NCBI GenBank assembly: GCA_000320545.1
Contig: ADNK01001130.1
Span: 1-64,000 of the forward strand
Length of the DNA: 64,000 nucleotides
Source of the DNA: Bigelowiella natans CCMP2755
Taxonomy: Eukaryota; Cercozoa; Chlorarachniophyceae
Direction: 5' to 3'
The notes beneath the pieces were generated by a model, which was given only the letters and a program-made list of their open reading frames with translations, searched no databases and was not told where the DNA came from. The translations under genes and the position numbers were made by a program. Below, piece after piece: positions 31,557 to 43,083 of this stretch. Within the stretch, counting starts at the first letter, position 1, and every line of letters begins with the position of its first letter.

Positions 31557-32420
31557 TTTCAATGTCTGCACATTTTCCCAATGTGCTTTGCATTCGTCGA
31601 TCAGTCTAGAGTCACGTCCAAGCCTGCTAGTTGCCAAATGTATAGATGCTGTTACTACTTATCCACTTACTAGTACGGGCACACTAGTTCTAAGCAGAAA
31701 CTAAAATCATGTCCAATTTTTTTAGAATCTTCAGAATGTAGCGCAACATGGCTAGCTTTGCATTGCTTGCGTGGTGCGAGTAGCATCGCTCATTGATGTT
31801 GAGGCCTTCACATGCTGTCTAACACAATTTTACTCATTTTTTTAGACATGGTACACGATTTGCTGTTGCTAACATTGTCACCCCAGCACACCTGGAACAT
31901 TCGCCTCACATTTGAATACCAATCATAGCCGGTGGTTCACACGCTAGTACGTACATCATGACATGCTAGCGTGCTGATAAGTCTGTTCTAGCACATGGGC
32001 GGGGCGCACGTCGATCTATAGCTAGAGACATTTTTTTGGTACATTTTTGCAGCATTCTAGCATTGTACCTTTGTGACGCATGCGTACTACACGAATAAAT
32101 CACAAAATGCGGCATAGCTAGATAGTCCCGCACGCCATCGTAGCCGCGCTAGCGCGTACTGCATGTACACATGTACGTCGACATCTAAAACTACGTGATG
32201 AAATGCGTCACAACATCTCTAGATCTAGACATGTTTGATTGCGTTCATTCAATTACTACTGTACAAAAAATTATGACGAGGAAACAATGTGTTCGATTGG
32301 TGCCCCCTCCGCTTCGACTGAGTACATTGCTGCAAATGCTTTCCAGCCACTGTGAAACCGGAATCGAAGATACTGCGCGTTAAACTAAAAGCATAGTATA
32401 AACTGTGCTCAAACTCTAAT
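31557..32420. other. Convergent 3' spacer, CTAG rich
   Basis: No gene supported. I count 14 CTAG tetramers in about 850 bp, plus CGCGCTAGCGCG, a 12-bp palindrome, near 32147. Shares TAGCTAGATAGTC (32115-32127) with the spacer at 9897. Confidence 0.65.
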
Positions 32421-33219
32421 CACATGATTGGAGGATGCATCAGGCATGCTGACCTTTTTCGTGGATATTGAAGATGACACATAACGCTGGCGTTTTCTCC
32501 CAGGAGGCCTTCGATCAAGCTCGACTTCAAATACCTTGTCAATTGATTACTGTCACATTAAAGTATGATTCAATTTTGTGCTGTGTTTTTACCTCCTTGA
32601 AATCGGTGCCTTTCATCGTTTCGCTTATCTCAAGTGTCACCACCCTTACATTTGCGGTGCAAATTTTGATGCGCTCGATTGTTGATACAGAGGGAAGACC
32701 AATCATAATCTCTTGGGGGAATCTGAGAAAATAGGATAGGAAAGTTTCAGTTCTCTTTCAGTGCCGACGAAAAAGTAGTTGACGGAATAAACATTTCTTC
32801 ACGGGGACTGCCTTTGTTACTCTCTCTGTGTTTCTCCCCCTTTCCTTCCATAGTGAATGTGTGGATTACAATCCAGTGCTGAGCCAGAATGTGCGCGGGT
32901 CTCCATCTAGGATGTTGCTTGCAGGGAATCTGACGACGATTAATAAGTACCGTTCCATTTCGAATTTTATTTCCCAATTTTGTACATGTTACGAAAGATA
33001 CAACCTGTGATCGCGAGATGTTACGTGACAAATTTGAGCACCCTCAGAAGAAAGGGTTAGATTTTGAGCAGAAAAAGACGTTCCACCGTACGCTCCGTTG
33101 TCTGAGACTAAGTTTCTCAGTTCATTACAAAGAACATCCAAACACGTCAACATACTTGTGTTGTGAAGTTTCTCGTTGTGGAGTTCCTTGCATATTTTTT
33201 TTGAGCTTCCTAATTTCAT
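32421..33219 (-). CDS. IFT25: IFT25/HSPB11-like intraflagellar transport protein
   Basis: Resembles IFT25 (HSPB11), the galactose-binding-fold partner of IFT27 in IFT-B, needed for ciliary export. Three exons carry the core. The first, about 33003-33130, has NLTLSSEGAQICHVTSRDHR. The second, about 32868-32925, has FPASNILDGDPRTFWLSTG. The third, about 32606-32717, starts LFPQEIMIGLPSVSTIERIK and runs on to VRVVTLEISETM. These parallel the human order LSSEG, PPENIIDGNPETFW and FPQEFII with IERL. The junction between the second and third exons joins in phase (TT|A TTC). The C-terminal exon, about 32421-32535, is rich in basic residues and I could not match it. The N-terminus is uncertain; ATG at 33153 is possible, and coding upstream may belong to the same transcript. 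Confidence 0.7.
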
Positions 33220-34520
33220 TCAGCACAAGAGCTCATAAATCGTCGGCTTTCATGACAAATGCTGTTGTGCTGCTCCTCACCACTTTTCATTGCTCCAAAT
33301 AGAGAACTCCATGACCCTTCGCTAGGTGACCTTCTACTAGGCAGCCTTTTCTGTGCTTTAATCCGATCCTCTGTTGAATTCAAAGATGTAGACGATGATG
33401 ATAACGTTGTTCCAGGGGAGCGGATTTTCCCTAAAGCCCTCTTTGATTTGTGCTCTGTTTTTCCTTGAAACTGGGTTGGCATTTGTCTGAATGTTTTGCG
33501 ACGTGAGACATCATCAGTCACGGCGCGGCAGAGAGTACCACAAGAAATATTACATTGTTCGTTGTTGCAATTTTTTAGCCTGTTGAAGTGCCATGGCCCA
33601 GTCATCACTCTCAGAAGATGAACTCGACGGTTCGTGCTCTTTATCAGTGAGGTTTTCAGAAATTTGGTCCGGATCAGCTGATGCTGATCCCATACGGTTG
33701 GCTTCCCTGATGCAATCTTCTTGCTCTAATTCAATGTTAGCGTTAATGTTTATTCTTCTGCGATCAAGGTACAACCAGCATCTCAAAGGTGCTATTCATC
33801 AATCGGGCTGAGCCGAATGGGGATGTGCAGACACTGTTGTGAAAATGCGATGGTTTTCTAGTCTTGCGACAATAATTTCAGTAGTCGCTCCCCGAATATA
33901 GGCAGTATTTCGTATCCAGCTTTCCATTTCAGATCGCTCTCCGATAGACTCGGCTGGAAAAAGTGACCAGACGAATGCTGTGTTGCCAAAGGCAAATAAA
34001 TGTCCTCAATCTGACTCGTTTTTCCACCTTAATATATCTTAGAATCTCGACGTGAAATTTGAGTTGAACCGGGGCAACGGACTACATCTTACAAAATCTA
34101 TCTTCGTCAGTACATCGGGAATACTTCCAATAAATTTAATACATATATAACTTAATTTCTGTTGTCGCAACCTGCGAATTCGGAACCCTCCTCGCAAAAC
34201 TATCAGCATAATGTCCTTGGCCCTAGCCGCGATGGCCAGGCATAGAGGTGGGGATTTTCTAATATGGTGTACAACAGTGCAGCTATAGCACCCCTCGAAG
34301 CATCAATAAACATGCGACAGGGTGAAGACGGCCATTTCACATTATTACCGACGACGAGGATTGAAGCATCTTGTCGTTGCTCCTCCATTATGCTGGCTGA
34401 GACACTCACTGTCCTACATTGCAATTCAGGGTTCGCCGTATTGAAGAGGGGAAAGAAAATGATGAGTACCAAAAGCAAAGCACCACTTGCAGCGATTATT
34501 TGGGGAGAGGTATTTGCCAT
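33220..34520 (-). CDS. Hypothetical coding region upstream of IFT25, possible signal anchor
   Basis: Minus-strand coding-like segments without a family. An ATG at 34520 gives MANTSPQIIAASGALLLVLI, a hydrophobic anchor, followed by CRTVSVSASIMEEQ and a cysteine-containing stretch. Further exons near 33800-33960 (ESWIRNTAYIRGATTEIIVA) and 33590-33760 (ELEQEDCIREANRM, then a Ser/Glu-rich run and DDWAMALQQAKKLQQ) follow. Last come 33310-33530 (KRALGKIRSPGTTLSSSS) and LVLNEIRKLKKNMQGTPQ near 33200. It may be a separate gene or an N-terminal extension of the IFT25 transcript; the junctions could not be fixed. Confidence 0.35.
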
Positions 34521-34545
34521 TGGCCGCGCGATGATACTGACGATA

Positions 34546-34546
34546 A

Positions 34547-34585
<39 letters not shown>
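34546..34585. repeat. (ACG)n trinucleotide repeat
   Basis: About 40 bp of ACG/CGT at the divergent border between the minus-strand anchor-like segment and the RCC1 gene. Confidence 0.9.
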
Positions 34586-34681
34586 ATAATGAATTTTTAT
34601 CGTCGTTGCGTATGAAAATAAGAATACGCAAGTGCTTGCTATTTTAGAGGAACTTCAAATGAATATACTGGAAATTAAACG

Positions 34682-34827
34682 ATGAAGTGTGTTATGGTTT
34701 GCGACGGAATACTATTCACTGCTGTGTTCTTTCTTCGGCCAAAAATGTGTCAGGGGGCTCATGGGAAGCTCGGTCTTGGAGATACTCAACGCCAAGACTA
34801 TCCGGTCGTTCTTGACATTGGTACTAT

Positions 34828-34868
<41 letters not shown>

Positions 34869-35383
34869 CTCCTCCAGCACTGTTTCTAACCTTCACAGTA
34901 TAACTGTTGACTATGCATGTGACAATGGAATAATGGAATGCCTCCTATCTTTGATGCCATGCAACGATACGAAGGAAGAGCTGTTATTGTTGATTTGACG
35001 ATGCTGATTGTCAGATAACTTCGACGGGGAAGGCTTGAAGGATATTCGGTGTGGACACAATACAACTGCAGCAATCACCGGTCGTCACTAGTTTGTGAAT
35101 AGTGGCAGCCACCCTTTTGAAGCACTAATATGCTTTTGGTATTATGAAAATCTATCAATTGGTTTGGTGGGGATTGGAGTAATAAAGCAATCGCCCATGT
35201 GAATGCAGAAAGAAGGAAAGCTATTTCACACCGATCTTCAAAATGTCAAGAGATGCTAATTTAATAATCATACCGCAAACAACGCATCAGAGAGTGGTCG
35301 CCTGTACATGTGGGGTTCTCAGAAGTATTTTCTATGCGGTAATGGAGTCAGCAGTGGCTATTACGATGTAAGTCACCCCACTA

Positions 35384-35418
<35 letters not shown>

Positions 35419-36082
35419 ATATACATAGACGCCCAACCCAAAGTTGCCGTTTTTGAGTTGTAGAAGTGGTCTTTTCGTCGTCCTTGTCGTCAAATGATAA
35501 CGCACAATTTGAACAAGCATAACTACAAACAGAAGCAGAGCAAGCTTGCCATCCTCCTCCTCATCATCATCATCATCATCATCGTCATCGTCATCATAAT
35601 CGTCATCATAATCGTCACCACGACCACCTTTATCATAGACGCCGACCGTGGTTAAGTTCTTCGAGGACAAGCCTGTTCGTGACGTGCAGCTTGGTCCCAC
35701 CACAACCTTTGTTATTACAGGTATGAACTACCATTTCGCAGTCGTCATCCTCGTCGATCGTCATGACACATTGTCTGCCCCTCCTCGTCGCCCTCCCCTA
35801 CGTGCACCCCCCTCAGAATCGGGATCGCTCTACTCGTGGGGGTGGGGGGGTGGACTTACCTCTGCGGGATGCCTAGGCCATGTAATAATGATAGTTATGA
35901 GCGTGATGAGAATGGTTACTTCGCGAGACGATCACGGATGACGCGTTTTGATTTGAAAATTATCCCCCAAACACCCCCATGATGACCATCGCCTTGGTAA
36001 TGAGAAACATCCTCATCAAAACTATGCGGGCCAAAAGATGATATTACATCGTCTTCCTTCCTATTCTTCTTGCCCTCCTCGA

Positions 36083-36123
<41 letters not shown>

Positions 36124-36868
36124 TGCCTACAACCCATGTGCACCAGGGCGACTGGGAAAGCAGAGAAGAACCGACGGTCGTGGAGTTCTTTGAAGGTACC
36201 CTTCCTCCGTAACGTATCCATCATGCTTCGGTGTCATAATAATTACCATTTTCATCACTACCACTACCACCACCAACGTCATCATCGTCCATCATCGTCC
36301 ATCCTCATCATCATCATTGTAGCAAGTACCCATCATCGTCTTTATCACCCAGACAAGAAGCTCATGGATGTGGCGGTGGGCGGATATCATGCCACCTCTG
36401 TGGTCGAGGGGGTGAGCAACCAATGATGTTTTGGCAGATACATAATAACTTCCAGTTGGTTTTACGTTTATGCTCACTTCTTGTTGATTCGACGTTAATT
36501 TTTCTCTGAAATCTGAACAACCTTCCACCATGATCGCATTCATCCTTCACCACTTCATCACCGCCGCGTCGTCGTCATCTCTTCGTGGCAATCAAACAGG
36601 GGCGAGTCTACTCATGGGGTCGTGGCGCGTATGGCCGATTAGGTAGCTAGAGGAATGAGCTTGTGAGCAAGTTTTTTTAGTCCGAGGGGGATCTTTGTGG
36701 TTCATCTCTCATTTCAATGACGATTGTTCGCGTGGAAGCTCAGAAAGAGTTGTGGTATGGACGCCGCCTCCTCCTTTTTCATTGTATTTGATGCTCAAAG
36801 GCGTTGGAGCTTCCTCGGATCACCACACGCCTACGGAAGTGCCTCTATTCGAGTATCAGGTAATGCTT

Positions 36869-36911
<43 letters not shown>

Positions 36912-37287
36912 TATAATCCTATTGCGCGCAATAGCGTCAATGCGCTGACGGACAGAAATCGCTGCAATGCTATACCGTTTGAATGCCACGTGTAGAAAGA
37001 GTAGTAGTAGTCGTCGTCATCGTCGTCGTCGTTGTGGTTGGCTTTATCGTAGATCGCGTCTGCAGCAAAATCCTCCCAGTTTGGCCATATTTCTAGTTAT
37101 TGAAAGGGTTGCCACCGCGAGCGATCAACTCCCTGCTCCCACCTTCTATCTTCCTTACCCTCTTCTTTCTCTGCCATCCGAACAAACAGCCTGCAAAGTA
37201 TGTGGCGGCAGGAGATGCATATTGCTCGGCGCTCACAGAGGTATTATTATTTGCGATGTGACAGCCGAGGACAAGAGAGAGAGCGAG

Positions 37288-37331
<44 letters not shown>

Positions 37332-37492
37332 CTTTTGTCATCAAGATTCCCGTCTTCATGGATTTGAAAATCAATATATTTATATATATATATATATATA
37401 TATGTATAATATTTACATGTTTTTTTGGTGTGATTATGGATAGAATGGGCAGCTGTACTCCTGGGGAGCCAACGATAACTTGCAGCTAGGTT

Positions 37493-37527
<35 letters not shown>

Positions 37528-38045
37528 ACACATGTGTATCATCTATCCTCTGTTGATGAATCAACGAGCTTGTAAACTGATCAGTGTCGTTCGGCACTCT
37601 AACCAGGCATTATCTGACAACAACTCACTCTGCTTTACTTCTTAAATCATTCTTAAATCACATCTCTGCGGCTGCTGCTTCATATGTTGTCGTGGGAAGT
37701 GGAAACATTGTGTGATCCATCATTTTCTTATCAATCGCATAGATAAGGAAATCAGCCCATGCACATCTGCGTCACCTCTTTTCTACATATTGAATTGGAG
37801 TTTGAGAGACGATCGTTCAAAAATTGAGAGTGATGCTTACTTCCTCTTTACCCCTTTAACTAAGGCATTGGCCCCTCCCCCACTCTCGATGTTCAGGTGC
37901 TTCTCTTCATTTCCTTCTTCCTCCTCCTCTTCTTCTTCTTCTTCTTCTTCTTCTTCTTCTTCATCTTTATCTTTGTCCCTCTCGATACCCCTTAACACGT
38001 TTTGGCCACCTATTCAATTCACTACGCACTATTGCTCAATAGAAA

Positions 38046-38088
<43 letters not shown>

Positions 38089-39520
38089 TGTGTGTGTGTG
38101 TCGCCATGGAGTATCCCGTTGATGTTATGTCTCACGCTGTCTATCTACGATCAATCGAAATCATAACATTATTAGAGCATGGAGGCAGATCCCCAGGCAG
38201 TGCGGGGAGTAAACTATTCTATGTGTGCTGCTACGGCCATTGCGTGTGGCGGCAAGCACGGGATTGCATTGATGACAGGTCGCTGCTGCTGCTGCTGTCC
38301 TCATCATTGTTGCACCCTGTTCATGATGAAGCTGATAGCCTAGGAAGAGAATAAGTTTCCTCCCCCCATGATGGCATTTAACACCTGCTTTATATCATCA
38401 CCCTTCTTCCTGGCGCTTGTTTTTATGAATCATCGTCAACTTCGTTAGATTTCCCCCTCTGACTGACTGAGAGAGCGATGTACTACTACTAGCAATGTTT
38501 GGTTCTAATTGCATGACGGCATCGACTTTTCTCTTCAGACGGTAAAGCCTATGAATGGGGCGCTCATCGATCTGCCATTGCCAACCTTGTGGAATACGTA
38601 AGAAGGCACCCAAAGAGGGAGAGAAAGGGGGGCGGAGCGGGTGGAAGAGAACGAGAGATAATACCGTCGTTTGTTACAAACATCAGTTGGACGACGAGTG
38701 GGGTGTTGCTGCTCCTGGTGAGAAGCTTACTGACTTCAAAGTTACTGACATCTCTGCCGGAAAGGTGCTTATATATATATATATATATAACGATCATAGC
38801 TTCAAAACGAAAGTGTTGTTTCTTCTTTCTGTGTCTGTAAATTAACAATCGCTGATAGTCGGAATAATTACCAAGAAGTCGCTATATCTGTAAACCATAT
38901 CATAAACTATTTATTACCCACACGACGTGTCCTTGCCTCCCCCCCCGCCCCCCTTCTCTCCCAGAATTTTAGTGCTGTTGTAACCGAAACAGGCGAGATG
39001 TTCACATGGGGAGGTATCCAGCTACTGCTGCTGCTACTACCACTACTACTGCTACTACTACCTATAATCATCATCATCATGTTTCGTCCAGGAATAGCTG
39101 TCCTGATGCCGTAATGAAGTAAAGTCTGTCAAATGTTGGTTTTTGTTCATTTTTTAAGTTGATGCTGTTGTATGTGTGCATTCCCATCTCCCTCCACCTC
39201 AGGCACGACAAAGTGCCTTGGCATTGGTATCAAACTAATAATCTATGCGTGGTGGAAATGAACAAATTGCTGTTGACCAGCGACATCATGGCTCTCGTGC
39301 CACATCTGATTGGCACTCGTAAACAGGAGAAAACACGTGGGTGAAGGCCCCGATCATGTTTGCGAATCGCGATGACTTTGAGTTCCCTCTGATTCGGAAA
39401 GTCTCGTGCGGCCAAGATCACATGGTAGTGGAAGTATTAGCAGTAGTCAAAAAAACCGTGGAACTTTTTGATGTTATCATGACATACACACAGGCTGCGC
39501 TCTTCGAGGATGATTACTAA
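34682..39520 (+). CDS. RCC1-repeat protein, many exons
   Basis: RCC1-type seven-bladed propeller protein split by many introns. Blade phrases, in order: GAHGKLGLGDTQRQDYPVV (34751), LKDIRCGHNTTAAITG (about 35030), SGRLYMWGSQKYFLCGNG (about 35290) and VKFFEDKPVRDVQLGPTT. They continue with SGSLYSWGWGGG (35820), KLMDVAVGGYHATSV (36358), GRVYSWGRGAYGRLG (36603), GQLYSWGANDNLQLG (37447), DGKAYEWG, FSAVVTETGEMFTWG (38965) and VSCGQDHMVVE (39400). The stop at 39520 follows FEDDY. Start ATG 34682 is likely but not certain. Such proteins act as GEFs, ubiquitin-ligase parts or scaffolds; the sequence does not say which. Introns carry (ACT)n, (TA)n, (CAT)n, (CA)n, (GA)n and (CTT)n. Confidence 0.82.
34823..34867. 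repeat. (ACT)n trinucleotide repeat
   Basis: About 45 bp pure repeat in the first intron of the RCC1 gene. Confidence 0.95.
35388..35620. repeat. (TA)n and (CAT)n repeats in RCC1 intron
   Basis: (TA)n at 35388-35415 and an interrupted CAT/CGT repeat at about 35558-35620 share one intron between RCC1 exons. Confidence 0.9.
36086..36120. repeat. (CA)n microsatellite in RCC1 intron
   Basis: About 35 bp pure CA. Confidence 0.95.
36873..37526. repeat. Cluster of (TA)n, (GA)n and (CA)n tracts
   Basis: (TA)n 36873-36908, (GA)n 37273-37328, (TA)n 37378-37403 and (CA)n 37493-37526, all within introns flanking the RCC1 exon at 37447. Confidence 0.95.
37930..38101. repeat. (CTT)n and compound (TA)n-(TG)n
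   Basis: CTT repeat at about 37930-37965, then TA running into TG at 38047-38101, intronic in the RCC1 gene. Confidence 0.95.
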
Positions 39521-40312
39521 CTGCAGTGGCGCTACGTCCGCTGTCTATCACAGCACTCTCTTCGCTAGTTCGTATCATAGATCTGCAGCAGCACGCACGT
39601 CATCTAGATCATGGACATTGATCAATTCGCAGGAGGGTGTCCTATCATCTGTCTTGATTTGTCCTACTTAAGCCTATGGATTATACGTTATCACGCCTGC
39701 GTCAAAATCTATTATGTGCGCAGAGATGCCATGACACATGATGAATTTTGATGGTGTCATAGCATGTGCTAATCGCATTCTATATATGGCATTGTCATCG
39801 TCGATCATGACTGCTAGACTACTCTGCATTGTGTCGTAGCCCATGCACAAGTGCCGCGTGACAAAGTCAGCAAATGACCCGCCCAACTACAGGCACACAT
39901 AATTATTGCATATACGTCACTTACACTGCTCGTATACAAGGCGCAAGAACCTGCCTGGCTAGCTGACAATTATCATAAAAGCCAATTGCATCATTGACGC
40001 ACTGCAATAGCTCCACGTACGGCGCTAGGGCGCACGGCCGCACTAGACATCTGGCATAGCTTTGCTATTGTTTGCTGCGATACACGATGCAATAGTGAAC
40101 ATCAATCGGTATCATCAGATCGAGTATGTACGTAATTGATAAGCGCACATGACCATATTTGCTGCTTTGCTTTGCTGAAATCGAAAGAGATGCTGTTGAT
40201 TCAAATGTTGCATGTCGTGCCAGCGAAGTGCAAAAGCAATTCCAAATGCGTTGGCTTAACAGGAGGCCCTCTACTTTAGTGATTTAGAACTTGAAAGAGG
40301 AGAACCGCCTCA
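39521..40312. other. Convergent 3' spacer
   Basis: About 800 bp between RCC1 and NCBP3 stops. No gene. Contains CATCTAGATCATGG, CTGGCTAGCTGAC and GACTGCTAGACTAC, in the style of the other 3' spacers. Confidence 0.6.
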
Positions 40313-42310
40313 TTATTCTTTGGCATCTCCGACTTCCATCTTAACTGTATCCTCCACCTTCACAGCAGTTTCGGTCGCCTGCAATCAATTCACGTTCGAA
40401 GACTTACACTTGCACACCCATTTGGAAGAAAAGACTAGAAAATCAATATAGAGAATAACCGAACTTACGTGTTCATTTACAACTTCAATCCTGAGATTAT
40501 GTAAGGTTTTCGTTGTTTTTTCCAGCTTTTTCTTGTCCTAATGGATGAAGCAGAATGGCGTTTGTTGCTTGCGCTGCCTCGAGGAAATGAGAACGTACCT
40601 TATTCTTCCGTATGGAAATGGATCTCGGGTTGATGCGAGTTCCACGATTATTCCTCCTACCGCTTGCTCGGTTCCCTTGGATTTCCATTCTTTGACGGTT
40701 GCGATTTCGATTCCTATTGCGACCTCCTCCTCGTCCTCGTCTTGACATTTGCTTCTGGTACCATCTGCGACGAATTGAAAGGAATGAGTCTTAGGGATGT
40801 TAGCATGGTGCAAGTGCTCGTCTCCGTACTTTGATGGCTTCCGTTCCCCGACTGGCTTCTTGACGTCCCCCTTGTGGCATACCCTCAGAAGCATGCGATG
40901 ACCCTATTCGTTCAAAACCCACCACCATTGTCAATATCTTGGACGAAACTCGGATAACGACGGATAGATGAATTACATCTATAGGCTTTCCCTTTCTCCA
41001 AACGATCATATCAAGATCTGGACGCGTTGACATCTCTGGATGTGACTCTTTGACACGCGCTACTTCACTCTCGAGCGGCATGGAAAGGCAAGACAGGGCT
41101 CTCTTGCACGAAAAGGAATCCACGAAGACGACATTACACGCGCTATCGTTGAGCCACTGTTGATTGCATACAAGGCCCCCAGAGGAGACAAAAGATAATG
41201 AAGGCACACGGTAAAAATACACATTGATGGTACGTACCTCTACTTTTGTGGCTCCCATTCCAGAGAAGTATTGGAATATTGTCTTCGTGCTCATAGTTGA
41301 CCTATATATTGTCGCGAATTCGTAAGAAAAGGAAACACCCAAGTACGTCTTGCACAGAATAGCATTTTACGTTATTCCATAGAGGTGAACAGTATCGTAA
41401 CGATAATCTTCTGGTGCCCCAATTTCAGGTTCGTTTGGCGTCTCATACTTGTGTACGTCCTCCATAACACGTTCCTGTAAACATGCAAACTAAGAACATG
41501 CAATTAAGTTTCCCCTTTTGAACCCCCACCTTGGTCTCTGTCATCCCGAATCGTTTCATCCTTTCTTGTCTTTTTTCGTATTCGCCGAGGGTTATACCCT
41601 CGATATTTGTTATGGGATTGTACGAAGATCCTCCGAATCTCGCTGCTCTTTTAGCCATCTTCTCTCGTTCGCTCTAGTTTTTTTAAAAAAAGGAGATTAC
41701 TCTTGTGTTCCTGTTCACATTAGCCGCTGGCGCTCTATACCTCTGAACAGATGTCGAAGCCTACAACGAATGGAGATTGCTTGTTCAAGTAAACCTTGTT
41801 TTTCCTCGGAGCGCTCTGTGTTATCGCGCATGATTTTAGAAACATTTTTAACTTCCCCCCAAAAATAGACAACATTCACAAAAGCACACCAGAGCTTTTA
41901 GTTCCACTGTCGGGCGTTCTCCAGTTTCAGCTTCGGCTTCATCTTCGCCTTTTTCCTTAGAAGCTTGAGCCCTTGGAGGCTTATAAAAATTCAATTCTGG
42001 TTTCACTACTTCTGCACCGCCCGCCCCTTGCATTTCCTCAACCGCTTCGTTTTTTGCTTTCGGATTGACGTCTAGGTCTAATGGTTCTTCTTTCACGGTG
42101 TCAGTGATCTCTTCCTCCTCGTCTTCCATCTCCAAATCAGCATCGTCCTCGGGCCCGTAATCTGCCCCAGCCTCATCATTCTTTACAGTGATCTCCCCCT
42201 TTCAGTGAAATCATCAAAAATGTAAGCACTCTCCTCAAAGTGATACTAATACAACTCGCTGTTTCCCGTAGTTTGTCAGTTACCTCAGGAAGCAGCAAGT
42301 CGTCATCCAT
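40313..42310 (-). CDS. NCBP3: NCBP3-like nuclear cap-binding protein
   Basis: Resembles NCBP3 (C17orf85), the alternative cap-binding subunit that pairs with NCBP1 in mRNA export. Start at 42310 gives MDDDLLLPE, then an acidic exon (42181 downward, EMEDEEEEITDTVKEEPLD) and KPELNFYKPPRAQASKEKG. A conserved block follows: RAARFGGSSYNPITNIEG with KRQERMKRFGM (41480-41658). Next come RYDTVHLYGI (41380), MSTKTIFQYFSGMGATKVEW and NDSACNVVFVDSFSCKRAL (41100-41320). The WLNDSACNVVF phrase matches the RRM-like WLDDTSCNVVW of NCBP3. The C-terminus has an RG/RN-rich region (SRRGRGGGRNRNRNRNR), LHNLRIEVVNEH and a final KVEDTVKMEVGDAKE. Intron borders in the middle, 40550-40900, allow more than one frame and were not fixed. 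Confidence 0.72.
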
Positions 42311-43083
42311 TCTTGGTTCGTCCCTGATCTTCAGTTCTTCTTCGGAACAACCCTCTACGGATAGTCATTTATATTAGGATGTTTATCGTATATTTATGAA
42401 CAAACCAAAACTCTTCGTACCTCACGGCATCATTCAAAATACGATGACGGTAACTTTCAAGAAGTTCCCAAAGTTATGTGTTCCCCGGTGTAGAAATAAG
42501 TCCAAAATTGGAAATTTCACATTGCGGAAAACTTCTAAGTTCTATTGAGGAATAAGAACGTTGGTGTTCGAAGATCTGGCGAAATTGAAATGAAGGCTTC
42601 GAACTGGTTTATATTTCATGCCATAAAGTTCCTATAAAAGATCGTGATCGGTAATATCAAATCAGCATTGATTCTATCCTTCTCGGTTGCCTTCAGACGT
42701 CAGCATCGATGAAGCTTCCCCATCAGAACATCTTACTTCATCTGGTGAGTTGGCATGTGTCGTGAGAATATGAAATAAGAGCATGAAATGGGTTGTCGCA
42801 TAAATTAAATGGATTATATTTTACTTGGTTAGATTCAGAGATTGGGTTCCTTGGCTTGATTTTCGTCAGAAACACGTCACACATCCAAGCACACAAGCGG
42901 AGAGAAGCCACAGGCCTAGCCACTCGCAGCCTGGTGGTTGCCTATAACTCGAGGGATAATAGAAACTAGGAAATCAATATTATACGGCACTAGGACGGCA
43001 AGAGTGCAAAAATTGGAATAAAAACATCTAGATCTTCGACAAGGGGGGGGGGGGGGAACAGGCGGAACCTAAATCCTACGATC
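42311..43083. promoter_or_regulatory. Divergent 5' spacer
   Basis: Between the NCBP3 and SEL1L start codons. Contains a G-run of 13 at about 43043-43056 and no gene that I can support; small 5' untranslated exons are possible. Confidence 0.45.
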
